Shown here: piece after piece, positions 40,771-49,000 of the stretch
Layout: every line of letters starts with the position of its first letter
Position numbering within the stretch: the first letter of the stretch is position 1
NCBI RefSeq assembly: GCF_007992435.1
Contig: NZ_BKAG01000008.1
Span: 1-64,000, forward strand
DNA: 64,000 bases
Source: Prosthecobacter gellanilyticus
Lineage (GTDB): Bacteria > Verrucomicrobiota > Verrucomicrobiia > Verrucomicrobiales > Verrucomicrobiaceae
Direction: 5' to 3'
The notes under the pieces: generated by a model
Database searches by the model: none
What the model saw: the letters and a program-made list of their open reading frames with translations, nothing else
Told to the model about the DNA's origin: nothing
Program-made: the position numbers and the translations under genes

Positions 40771-41502
40771 GTGTCTTCCCCGTCCTCTCTCCTCATCGCC
40801 GCTGCCCAGAAACTCCGCGAAGCGCTGCGCCCGCTGCGGTTTGCGCCGCCGACGGAGTTCATCTACAACCCGCTCGACTACGCCTGGGCACCGCATGAGG
40901 CTTATCTGACACGCTTCGGCAGCACGAAGAAAAAGGTCGTGCTCGTCGGCATGAACCCCGGCCCCTTTGGCATGACCCAGACCGGCGTGCCCTTTGGCGA
41001 GATCGCCGCCGTGCGCGACTGGATGGGCATCTGCGAACCTGTGGGCAAACCGGATCACGAGCACCCGAAGCGCAAAGTCGTGGGCTTCGACTGCCCGAAC
41101 TCTGAAGTGAGCGGACGTCGTCTCTGGGGCCTGTTTGCGCAGCGCTTTGGCAAGGCGGAAAATTTCTTCAAGGACCACTTCGTCGCCAACTACTGCCCGC
41201 TCGTGTTCATGGAGGACAGCGGCCGCAATCGCACCCCGGACAAACTCCCCGTCGAGGAAACAGAAGCCATGGAAAAGCTCTGTGATGAGCACCTGCGCTC
41301 CGTCATCGCCGCGCTGGATCCCGAGTGGGTCATCGGTGTCGGCGGCTTTGCCGAGGAGCGTGCGAGCCGTGCCCGCGAGGCCATGAAGGGCAGCTTCAAA
41401 GTGGGACGTGTCTTGCACCCCAGCCCTGCCAGCCCCGCCGCGAACCGGGACTGGGCCGGAGCCGCCACGAAGCAGCTCACCGCCCTGGGAGTATGGAAAT
41501 GA
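40771..41502 (+). CDS. SMUG1-type uracil-DNA glycosylase
   Basis: 243 residues from a GTG start. The SMUG1 signature GMNPGPFGMTQTGVPFG lies at 60-76 (catalytic Asn62), followed by RDWMGI, and the second motif HPSPASPAAN is near the end. These two motifs together define SMUG1 rather than UNG or MUG. The enzyme removes uracil and oxidised pyrimidines from DNA. SMUG1 is scattered in bacteria; it follows the REP transposase segment, with about 100 bases between the right repeat and the start. Confidence 0.9.
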   Translation: MSSPSSLLIAAAQKLREALRPLRFAPPTEFIYNPLDYAWAPHEAYLTRFGSTKKKVVLVGMNPGPFGMTQTGVPFGEIAAVRDWMGICEPVGKPDHEHPKRKVVGFDCPNSEVSGRRLWGLFAQRFGKAENFFKDHFVANYCPLVFMEDSGRNRTPDKLPVEETEAMEKLCDEHLRSVIAALDPEWVIGVGGFAEERASRAREAMKGSFKVGRVLHPSPASPAANRDWAGAATKQLTALGVWK

Positions 41503-41568
41503 GTCATTGCCACCTCCGCTGAGAATCTCGTAAAAACCCGCTTCCCCGTCCGTTCCTTCCCGCCCCTC

Positions 41569-43161
41569 ATGTCTACCACCGCCACTCCCGCCCCTCCTGC
41601 CGCAAAACAACGCGGTTACGTCGCCGCACTTGTCGCCGCCTTCCTCGGTTGGATGTTTGATGGCTTTGAGATGGGTCTCTTCCCGCTGATCGGCAAGCCC
41701 GCGCTCCAGGACATGCTGCCTGCGGCGGACGACGCCGTGCGGGGGCAATGGTTCACGGTGATTATCGCCATCTTCCTCGTCGGGGCGGCCACAGGTGGCG
41801 TGCTCTTCGGCTGGCTGGGAGACAAACTCGGCCGCGTGAAGGCCATGGCGCTGGCCATCTTCACCTTCGCCATCTTCACCGGCCTCTGCGCCTTCGCCAC
41901 CGAGGCCTGGCAGTTCGCTGGCCTGCGTTTCGTGGCCTCCCTCGGCATGGGTGGCGAGTGGGCACTCGGCGTGGCTCTTGTGAATGAAATCTGGGGCGGC
42001 AAAAACCGCGCCTGGGTGGCCGGCATGATCGGTGCGGCCTCCAATGTCGGCTTCCTGCTCACGGGCGTGCTCAGCCTCTATTTGAATGCCAGCCTGGAGT
42101 CGATCACCCACTGGATCAGCAGCATCGGCATCAGCCAGGAGACGGCGGATTACTTGATGCATAACCGCGGCTGGCGCTTCCTTGCCGTCAGTGGTGCCGC
42201 ACCTGCCCTGATCAATTTCTTCATCCTCATCTTCGTGCCAGAATCCCACAAATGGGAAGCCGAGAAGAAGTCCGGCAGCACCTCGCATTGGGCCACGAAA
42301 GACCTCCTCGGCGTCCTGGTCGCCGCCATCGCTGCGCTTGGCATCATCACCGTCTGGACACCGCAAGTGCTGAAAGATGTCGGCAACGTTGTCGCCGTGC
42401 CCGTGACCATCGTCGGCCTCGGCATCGCCCTCTGGGGTTATCTGCTCCCCGTGCGCCGTTACATGACCCGCGCGCAGGCAGGTGGCAGCGTGCAGACCTC
42501 CGATCGCGCGTTCATCATGAAGAACCTGATCATCGGCGCCAGCCTCGCCGCCGTGGCCCTCATGGGCACCTGGGGCTCAGCCCAGCAGGCTGCGAAGTGG
42601 GCCTCCTTCCTCTCTGCGGATGGCACGAAGTCGAACATCATCGAGTACGTCGTCATCGCCACCGCGCTGGGCGCCATCCTCATCACGCTCATCACCCCGC
42701 TGGTGGCTGACAAGCTGGGCCGCCGCATCACCTACTTCCTTCTCTGCGTGCTGGCCATGGGTTCGTCCTTCGTCTTCTTCAAGACCAATCACTCCTACAC
42801 CGGCGCCGACATGCCTGTCTGGCTCATGATCACCGCCTTCCTCATCGGCGGTCTCACGGCCTCGTTCTACGGCTTCTTCCCGCTCTATTTCCCCGAGCTC
42901 TTCCCCACCAGCGTGCGCGCCACCGGCCAGGGCTTCTGTTTCAATTTTGGCCGCCTCATCGCCGCCATCGGCTCCCTCCAGTTTGTCAATCTCATGAGCA
43001 TGTTTGGTTCGGCCAAAGTGACCGAGCTCGAGGGCGAGGCCCGCCGCCTCATGCAGCTCCAGGTCGAGGCGAATGCCTTCACCGTCCTCTCCTGCATCTA
43101 CATCGTCGGCATGGTGCTCGTCTGGTTCGCCCCAGAGACAAAGGGCAAGGCACTGAGCTGA
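41569..43161 (+). CDS. MFS transporter, sugar/acid-proton symporter type
   Basis: 530 residues with about 12 hydrophobic segments. Conserved signatures: GWMFDGFEMGLFPL in helix 1, GWLGDKLGRVKAM (the loop 2-3 motif), RFVASLGMGGEWALGVALVNE (helix 4-5, as in metabolite-proton symporters) and late PLVADKLGRRI. An extra periplasmic segment (ASLESITHWISSIGISQETADYL) follows helix 5. Substrate unknown, probably a sugar or organic acid. 36 bases separate it from the methyltransferase gene downstream. Confidence 0.9.
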   Translation: MSTTATPAPPAAKQRGYVAALVAAFLGWMFDGFEMGLFPLIGKPALQDMLPAADDAVRGQWFTVIIAIFLVGAATGGVLFGWLGDKLGRVKAMALAIFTFAIFTGLCAFATEAWQFAGLRFVASLGMGGEWALGVALVNEIWGGKNRAWVAGMIGAASNVGFLLTGVLSLYLNASLESITHWISSIGISQETADYLMHNRGWRFLAVSGAAPALINFFILIFVPESHKWEAEKKSGSTSHWATKDLLGVLVAAIAALGIITVWTPQVLKDVGNVVAVPVTIVGLGIALWGYLLPVRRYMTRAQAGGSVQTSDRAFIMKNLIIGASLAAVALMGTWGSAQQAAKWASFLSADGTKSNIIEYVVIATALGAILITLITPLVADKLGRRITYFLLCVLAMGSSFVFFKTNHSYTGADMPVWLMITAFLIGGLTASFYGFFPLYFPELFPTSVRATGQGFCFNFGRLIAAIGSLQFVNLMSMFGSAKVTELEGEARRLMQLQVEANAFTVLSCIYIVGMVLVWFAPETKGKALS

Positions 43162-43196
43162 TCGAGTTGGAAAAACATCCCCTTTCCAGCTCTGCC

Positions 43197-44237
43197 ATGA
43201 ATCCCGCCCTCACCACGCTGCCCTCCACGGATCCGGCGCAGATCCTGCGTTTTCGCGACCGCCAGTATTCGGCGGAGCTCCTCGCCACGGCGCTGCTGCA
43301 CTATGATTTCTTCAGTTGGTTAGGCCTGAATGCGGGCGCTTCATCGGACCTCATCTCAAAGCACTTCGGCTTCATCGCCCGTCCTCTGGATGTGCTGCTC
43401 ACCCTGTGCCGCGCCAGCGGTCTGGTGACCACAGATGCCGCAGGTGGTCATCACCTCACCGCGCATGCGCAGGAGCATCTGGTGAAGGGTTCGCCCTGGT
43501 ATCTCGGACCGTACTATGCGCCGGTCAAAGACACCCCTATCGTCAAAGGTTTCCTCAGCGTGCTCACCACCGGCAAGCCCGGCAACTGGCAGGCAAAGTC
43601 CGATGCGAAAGACTGGCATGAGTCCATGCTCGATCCCGAGTTCGCCCGCAGCTTCACGGATCTCATGAACTGCCGCGGCATGATCTTCGGACAGTTCCTG
43701 GCCAAGGCCATCAAACCCTTGTTAGGCGATCGCTGTCATCTTCTCGATGTCGGCGGTGGTTCCGGCATCTACTCCTCCACCATGGTCGCTGCGCATCCGC
43801 AGCTCAGCGCCACCGTGCTGGAGCAGTCGCCGGTCGATGCCATCGTGAAAAAAGAGATCGCCCGTCATGGTCTCGAGTCCCGCGTCAAAGTGGCCACCGG
43901 AGACATGTTCAAGGTCACCTGGCCGGAGACGGACATCATCCTGCTTTCCAACGTGCTGCATGACTGGGACCTCCCCGAGGTGCGCGCCCTCCTGGTCAAA
44001 GCCGCTGAAACTCTGAAACCCGGCGGCCTGCTCATCATCCATGATGCCTTCATCCAGGATGGCAAAACCGGCCCCATGGCCGTGGCCGAGTACTCCGCCC
44101 TGCTCATGAACATCACCCAGGGTAAGTGCTACAGCCCCGCCGAATACGGCGCCGTGCTCCGCGAGGTCGGTTTCGAGCCCGGTTCCTACCAGGACACCAT
44201 CGGCGACCGCGGCTTCATGACGGCCGTGCGGCGTTAG
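43197..44237 (+). CDS. SAM-dependent O-methyltransferase (dimerising type)
   Basis: 346 residues from the ATG at 43197; a TTG 30 bases earlier is less likely. The N-terminal winged-helix dimerisation part (YSAELLATALLHYDFFSWLGLNAG..SDLISKHFG) is followed by the SAM-binding motif LLDVGGGSG (182-190). LSNVLHDWD (250-258) places the usual catalytic histidine at 255. This is the plan of class II O-methyltransferases acting on phenols and polyketides (O-demethylpuromycin methyltransferase-like). No biosynthetic cluster is adjacent, so the substrate is unknown. A repeat-filled 411-base gap follows. Confidence 0.9.
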   Translation: MNPALTTLPSTDPAQILRFRDRQYSAELLATALLHYDFFSWLGLNAGASSDLISKHFGFIARPLDVLLTLCRASGLVTTDAAGGHHLTAHAQEHLVKGSPWYLGPYYAPVKDTPIVKGFLSVLTTGKPGNWQAKSDAKDWHESMLDPEFARSFTDLMNCRGMIFGQFLAKAIKPLLGDRCHLLDVGGGSGIYSSTMVAAHPQLSATVLEQSPVDAIVKKEIARHGLESRVKVATGDMFKVTWPETDIILLSNVLHDWDLPEVRALLVKAAETLKPGGLLIIHDAFIQDGKTGPMAVAEYSALLMNITQGKCYSPAEYGAVLREVGFEPGSYQDTIGDRGFMTAVRR

Positions 44238-44648
44238 ACCGGGTTCTTGAGCGACAGCTTTTAGCGCCGGTCCATAGTTCCCACGCCGCTGAGCAATTCT
44301 GCGAGCGACGATTGATGGACGGCTTGAGGGCCGAAGGCCCGTCACTCCTTAGCCCTGGGCAACGCCCAGGGAATTCGTTGCATTCCCCTCCCCCTGCAAT
44401 CAGAGCGCCGAAGGTGCGACACTCGACTCCTCGGGTCCATTCACCGCCACAGCTCCAGGAGTCGAGTGTCGGCCCTTCAGCCTCTGTGTCGGTCCATGGA
44501 TCAGCGTTCGCACATCCCCAGGGCTCTCGCCCTGGGCTGAGGAGTGCCGCCTCTTCGAGGCTTCAACAGGATGGCCCACCTGCATCACGTCTGGCCCTCC
44601 CCGCCTTTGACACCCCGCTTCTCCTGCGGTAGAACCGCCGCCCTATCT
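44238..44648. other. 411-base intergenic region with paired REP-like elements
   Basis: No gene. The central part (44328-44547) is a large imperfect palindrome; the last 100 bases before glmM show nothing recognisable beyond the likely promoter. Confidence 0.65.
44328..44547. repeat. Inverted pair of REP-like elements
   Basis: Forward copy: GGGCCGAAGGCCC, TCACTCCTTAG, CCCTGGGCAACGCCCAGGG and GCGCCGAAGGTGCGACAC, as at 31730-31832. Inverted copy: AGGAGTCGAGTGTCG (44457-44471), then CCCAGGGCTCTCGCCCTGGG and CTGAGGAGTG. The inner arms 44417-44431 and 44457-44471 pair perfectly over 15 bases. Confidence 0.75.
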
Positions 44649-46013
44649 ATGTCTGAAAAGCGCCAGTTCTTCGGCACCGACGGCGTCCGCGCCGTGGCCA
44701 ATCGCCATCCCATGACCCCCGAGTTCGTGATGCGTCTCGGACAGGCCGCTGCCGTCGTGCTCGGGAAAAAGCCCGACGTCGGCGAGCGCCCCCGCTGCAT
44801 CATCGGCCGCGATACCCGCGCCTCGGGCGAGATGTTTGAGGCCGCCCTCATCGCCGGCCTGAACTCCGCCGGGGTCGATGTCGTCCTCGCCGGCATGGTG
44901 CCCACCCCCGCCGTGGCCATGCTCGCGGACAAGACGGGTGCCGACTTCGGCATCGTTGTCAGCGCCTCGCACAATCCCTTCCACGACAACGGCATCAAGT
45001 TCGTTCATGGCAACGGCCGCAAGCTCAGCGACAAGACCGAGATCGCCATCGAGAAGATTGTCCTCGGCACCAGCGACGAGGCCCCGCGCCTCGAAGGCCG
45101 TGGCATCGGCCGCGTCAGCCGCATGAAGGAAGCCGTCGACCTCTACGTCGCCCACGCCGTCGCCAGCATGGGCGGTGTGCGTCTCGATGGCATGCGCGTC
45201 GCTCTTGATAACGCTCACGGTGCTGCTTCTTACACCAGCGCCGCCGCCTTGGAAAAACTCGGCGCAGACGTGCAGGTCTTCCACAGCGAGCCGGACGGTT
45301 TCAACATCAACGAAGAGTGCGGCTGCACGCACAGTGATGAGCTGGAGCGACTCGTCCGTCAGAGCCAGGCCCAGGCCGGCATCGCCCATGATGGTGATGC
45401 AGACCGCATCGCCCTTTGCGATGAGGAAGCCATTGCGCTGGATGGTGATGAGCTCATGGCCATCGCCGCCGAATCCATGCTGCGCAAAGGCACGCTGAAG
45501 CAAAACACCGTGGCCGTCACCATCATGAGCAATTACGGTCTCGATGACCTCGTCTCGCGTCTCGGCGGCCGTGTCATCCGCACGAACGTCGGCGACCGCT
45601 ACGTGCTCGAAGAAATGCATGCCCGTGGCCTCAACTTCGGCGGCGAGCAGAGCGGCCACATCATCTTTGGCGATTGGGCCACCACGGGCGATGGTCTCGT
45701 CGCCGGCCTGCAGGTCCTCAAGATCATGAAGGAGACTGGCGAGCCTCTCAGCCAGCTCCGCAAGTGCCTGAAGAAGTTCCCCCAGGCCGCGCGCAACCTC
45801 CGCGTGCGGTCCAAGCCACCGGCAGACGATCTGAAGGAAGCCCAGAAGATCATCAAAGAGACCGAGAAGAAGCTCGGCGACTACGGCCGCGTCCTCCTCC
45901 GCTACTCCGGCACCGAGCCCCTCATCCGCCTCCTCATCGAAGGCCGCGACGTCGAATACCTCGAAGCCCAGGCCGACAAAATCGCCTCCGCGATCCTCGC
46001 TCAAATCGGCTAA
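44649..46013 (+). CDS. glmM: Phosphoglucosamine mutase
   Basis: 454 residues from the ATG at 44649 (MSEKRQFFGTDGVRAVAN); the upstream extension is repeat sequence. The phosphoserine loop VSASHNPFHDNGIK has the phosphorylated Ser107, the metal loop is HDGDADRIALCD, the sugar-binding loop GGEQSGHI, and the phosphate-binding end RYSGTEPLIR. Length and all motifs match GlmM, which converts glucosamine-6-phosphate to glucosamine-1-phosphate for peptidoglycan and lipopolysaccharide. A housekeeping gene. Confidence 0.96.
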   Translation: MSEKRQFFGTDGVRAVANRHPMTPEFVMRLGQAAAVVLGKKPDVGERPRCIIGRDTRASGEMFEAALIAGLNSAGVDVVLAGMVPTPAVAMLADKTGADFGIVVSASHNPFHDNGIKFVHGNGRKLSDKTEIAIEKIVLGTSDEAPRLEGRGIGRVSRMKEAVDLYVAHAVASMGGVRLDGMRVALDNAHGAASYTSAAALEKLGADVQVFHSEPDGFNINEECGCTHSDELERLVRQSQAQAGIAHDGDADRIALCDEEAIALDGDELMAIAAESMLRKGTLKQNTVAVTIMSNYGLDDLVSRLGGRVIRTNVGDRYVLEEMHARGLNFGGEQSGHIIFGDWATTGDGLVAGLQVLKIMKETGEPLSQLRKCLKKFPQAARNLRVRSKPPADDLKEAQKIIKETEKKLGDYGRVLLRYSGTEPLIRLLIEGRDVEYLEAQADKIASAILAQIG

Positions 46014-46066
46014 CCAACGATTGGGTGTGGAGGTAAGGCGTGAGCATGCCTTCACGGGAGGTGGAT

Positions 46067-46146
46067 GGCAGACAAATGCGTACAGGCAAATGGCTCTCCA
46101 CCAGAGAAGAAACCTTCATCATTCGTCTGCCCCTATTCGCCTGCCA
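46067..46146. repeat. Palindromic GGCAGACGAAT-type element, intergenic copy
   Basis: Left arm GGCAGACAAATG, CAGGCAAATGG; right arm CATTCGTCTGCC, CCTATTCGCCTGCC, about 25 bases apart. It is the same design as 5837-5900. It lies between the glmM stop and the end of the phospholipase gene. Confidence 0.7.
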
Positions 46147-46241
46147 GACTGATGGTGTGATCTCAGCCCCAGAAGGAAGATTCACATCTTCCTCGACATA
46201 TGATCCGCCTGGCGCGGCCGGTCCGCCCCCCGAATCACGAT

Positions 46242-48728
46242 TTATGAATGTCTCCGGCCCAGCGTCGGATCGCTCAGCCCAGCTTCTCCATTTTCAATCC
46301 GGCCTGCACAGCGCCTGCCAAACCCTTGGTTCCCCTCCACCACAATGCTGAAGTCATACCACCGGTGACTGGAGGCAAAGTCGAGCACCACACGCACCCC
46401 TTCTCCTGGAGCCAGCAAGTGGCCGCTCGCTACGCCCGAGCCCACATGATGCGTCACCATCACCTTCATGCTCCGGGACGAGTCACGGTTGAGCAGGTTC
46501 AGCACTCCCTTTCCGGTGAGACGGCCCGCGTTTGGACCCGTGCGCTCTGAATCAAAACTGACCTCCAGGGCAGGCCCGTCCAGGGCCCCTCGGAACTCCC
46601 GATAGAATCCATTCGGGCCATAGGCACGGAGATGATAGCGCCCGGACTCAAAGTCACCCACCTTCCAGGCGTGGGACACTCGATCACCCGCGCTCACCGC
46701 AAATGACCAGCGCCGGCATGATTCCAGCGACGTCCCGGCTCCTCCGTCCGCCGAACCAAATTTGCCGGGAGCATACACCTGAAACGGGGCTCCAGCCGAC
46801 TTGGCACCAAAATCCTGATGGCCTGCTTCGAAGGTCATTTCAAAAGCCCCGTCCTTCACCTTCAGCCGTCCATCCACTTTCAGCTCGTAGGGCAGGGCAC
46901 AGGACACTCGCTGCCCTGCCTCCTGCTGCGGGAGAAACCGCGACTCCTCAGGGGCCAGCCGGATCGCTTCGATCTCGTCAGGCTGCAGGCTGCGAAAGCT
47001 CTCCGGCAGTCCCTGAAACTGGCTGCGATGGATCTGCTCCACCACACGATCCCGCTTCAGCGCTTCGGGATGCACCGACTTCTCAGGAGGTCGTTTCTGA
47101 AACGCCGCCGTGAGATCGCCACACACGGTCCGCCGCCATGGGCTGATGTTCGTCTCCTTGATCTCATGCCCTGACCGGTTGCGCACGAACACCTCCAGAA
47201 ACTGAAGGACCGAGGTATGGTCAAACACTTGGGAGCAGACATTCCCACCGCGCGACCACGGCGAGGCGATCACCATCGGCACACGGTAGCCCAGCCCCAG
47301 GGCATGCCCATGCTCATCGAAGTCCAAAGTGGTATCGATCCCCTTTGATGCCGCGCCCGTGGCAGGCTGCTGGGTGTGCGGAGGCACAAAGGGCGGCACA
47401 TGATCGTAGTATCCGTCGTTCTCATCATAGGTGAGGATGAACACCGTCTTTTTCCACACCTCCGGGTTCTGAGTCAGGATGTCCAGCACCTCCGAGACAT
47501 ACCAAGCCCCATACCATGGGGCGGACGGATGATCGGAAAACACCTCCGGAGCAGCCAGCCAGGACACCGCGGGCAGCTTCCCCTCCGTCACATCTTTGCG
47601 GAATTGGAACAGCACATCACCCGCCGGCACTTTCACCTCACGCTCCATCTCGCCATCGCGGTAGCGCAGAGTCTCCATCTCACGGTGCTTCGGATCTCCC
47701 GTGTTTGTCGCGAAGGCACGCTCATGAAGACTCCGCTCCTTGGCTGGCAGCGCCGCATAGCGCTCCGGCGTGTATTCCGCCATCTCCTTCTCCAGCCTGG
47801 CCAGCTCATCACGGCTCCGCGCAACCTCCTTGTTAGACTTGTCAGTTTCATCAGCTAGCAGGCCGCGCAGCTCCTCCGCGCGCTTCCTGGCATACGTCAT
47901 GCGCGCCGGGTGAAAGCGCAGATGATATTGCAAGAAGTACTCCAGAGGATTGTCTCCATAGTTGCCTAACCAAGAGTCTGCTTCACGGTCCAGGCCGGTG
48001 GAGATGTAGAGCTCGTTTTGATAAAACTTCCAGGAGATCCCCTGCTCCTCCAGCCGCTCCGGAAAGGTGGTCCAGTCCGCCGGCGAATCATGATCGATCT
48101 GGTGGTTCTCCAGCCGCGCATTGGCGGAGGCATCACGCGGATCGCGATTCGTCCCGGACCAGAGGAACAGCCGGTTGGGCGTGGTGCAGGACTGGATGGA
48201 GCAGAAGTGCTGGTCACACACCGTGAAGGCATCCGCGAACGCATAGTAAAACGGCACATCCTGCCGGTCATAGAATCCCAGCGTCAGCGGCATGTCGGCG
48301 TAGTCCTTCACATGTGATTTCTTCTGGACCAGCCACTGGTCATGCTTCCCCTGGTTCGTCGCCGCCACCTGGGACTTGCGGTCATGCGGCAGGTCTCTCA
48401 TCCAGGTGGATCTCGACTCATGGATCTTGAGTCCAAAAGGCGCATACGTCTTGCCGTGCGAGTCCGTCTGAAGCCACACCGGATTTCCACCCGGTGTCTC
48501 GATGGCCCGTGGATCATCAAAACCCCGCACCCCGCGCATCGACCCATAGACATGGTCAAAAGAGCGGTTCTCCTGCATCAGAATCACCACATGCTCCGCA
48601 TCTTCAAACGAGCTGCCTTCCGCCGGCTCGATGCTCAGCGCTTTCAAGATCGATTCTGGAAGCGAGAACGCCCCAAGCCCTCCCGCCAGAGTGGCCGCCC
48701 GCTGGATGAAAGCCCGTCGTGTCTGCAT
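46242..48728 (-). CDS. Phosphocholine-type phospholipase C
   Basis: 828 residues from the ATG at 48728, which begins a twin-arginine signal (QTRRAFIQ, hydrophobic TLAGGLGAFSL). The phosphoesterase core shows VVILMQENRSFDHVYG (47-62), DQHFCSIQSCTTPNRLFLWSG, TYDENDGYYDHVPPF and VPMVIASPWSRGG, as in PlcH/PlcN. Two C-terminal beta domains follow. A charged helical insert (RAEELRGLLADETDK to ERSLHERAF, about residues 270-350) makes it longer than the Pseudomonas enzymes; relatives in Bacteroidetes have the same insert. Exported by Tat; it splits phosphatidylcholine or sphingomyelin, or scavenges phosphate from lipids. Confidence 0.93.
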   Translation of the reverse strand: MQTRRAFIQRAATLAGGLGAFSLPESILKALSIEPAEGSSFEDAEHVVILMQENRSFDHVYGSMRGVRGFDDPRAIETPGGNPVWLQTDSHGKTYAPFGLKIHESRSTWMRDLPHDRKSQVAATNQGKHDQWLVQKKSHVKDYADMPLTLGFYDRQDVPFYYAFADAFTVCDQHFCSIQSCTTPNRLFLWSGTNRDPRDASANARLENHQIDHDSPADWTTFPERLEEQGISWKFYQNELYISTGLDREADSWLGNYGDNPLEYFLQYHLRFHPARMTYARKRAEELRGLLADETDKSNKEVARSRDELARLEKEMAEYTPERYAALPAKERSLHERAFATNTGDPKHREMETLRYRDGEMEREVKVPAGDVLFQFRKDVTEGKLPAVSWLAAPEVFSDHPSAPWYGAWYVSEVLDILTQNPEVWKKTVFILTYDENDGYYDHVPPFVPPHTQQPATGAASKGIDTTLDFDEHGHALGLGYRVPMVIASPWSRGGNVCSQVFDHTSVLQFLEVFVRNRSGHEIKETNISPWRRTVCGDLTAAFQKRPPEKSVHPEALKRDRVVEQIHRSQFQGLPESFRSLQPDEIEAIRLAPEESRFLPQQEAGQRVSCALPYELKVDGRLKVKDGAFEMTFEAGHQDFGAKSAGAPFQVYAPGKFGSADGGAGTSLESCRRWSFAVSAGDRVSHAWKVGDFESGRYHLRAYGPNGFYREFRGALDGPALEVSFDSERTGPNAGRLTGKGVLNLLNRDSSRSMKVMVTHHVGSGVASGHLLAPGEGVRVVLDFASSHRWYDFSIVVEGNQGFGRRCAGRIENGEAGLSDPTLGRRHS

Positions 48729-48860
48729 CGAATAGAAACGTCTTGAGAGAGAGATTTGTTGCGCCAGCACTCCCTGTAGAGGCAGGGGGCAGCAGACTTT
48801 CCACGAAGCTCGGAGTGAGACAGTCATCGCAGATGAGCAGCTCTTTCAAAGAGCAGCCTC

Positions 48861-48890
48861 ATGATTCGTCGGTCCCCATTCGCCTACCCC
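48861..48890. repeat. Half copy of the GGCAGACGAAT-type element
   Basis: ATGATTCGTCGGTCC then CCATTCGCCTACCCC. It corresponds to the right arm of 46067-46146 with several changes and lies upstream of the phospholipase gene. Confidence 0.5.
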
Positions 48891-48956
48891 AAAGGGATCA
48901 CATGATCACGCGCCAGGGAGGCCGTACGTTTTCTCTGCACCTGCCTCATCCCTCAC

Positions 48957-48982
48957 GACTCATGAATCAGGATTCATGAGTC
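48957..48982. promoter_or_regulatory. Perfect 12-base-arm palindrome
   Basis: GACTCATGAATC, AG, GATTCATGAGTC. It lies 18 bases beyond the stop of the anti-sigma gene (49001) and about 230 bases upstream of the phospholipase start. There is no T-run on the minus strand side; AAAAAT follows on the plus strand. It could be a protein site or a non-canonical terminator. Confidence 0.45.
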
Positions 48983-49000
48983 AAAAATCAGCAATCAGGC

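Noticed and set aside
40663..42366. 567-codon antisense frame over the SMUG1 and MFS genes
   Set aside because: Mirror frame with His/Gly/Arg-rich composition; the plus strand has two well-defined families.
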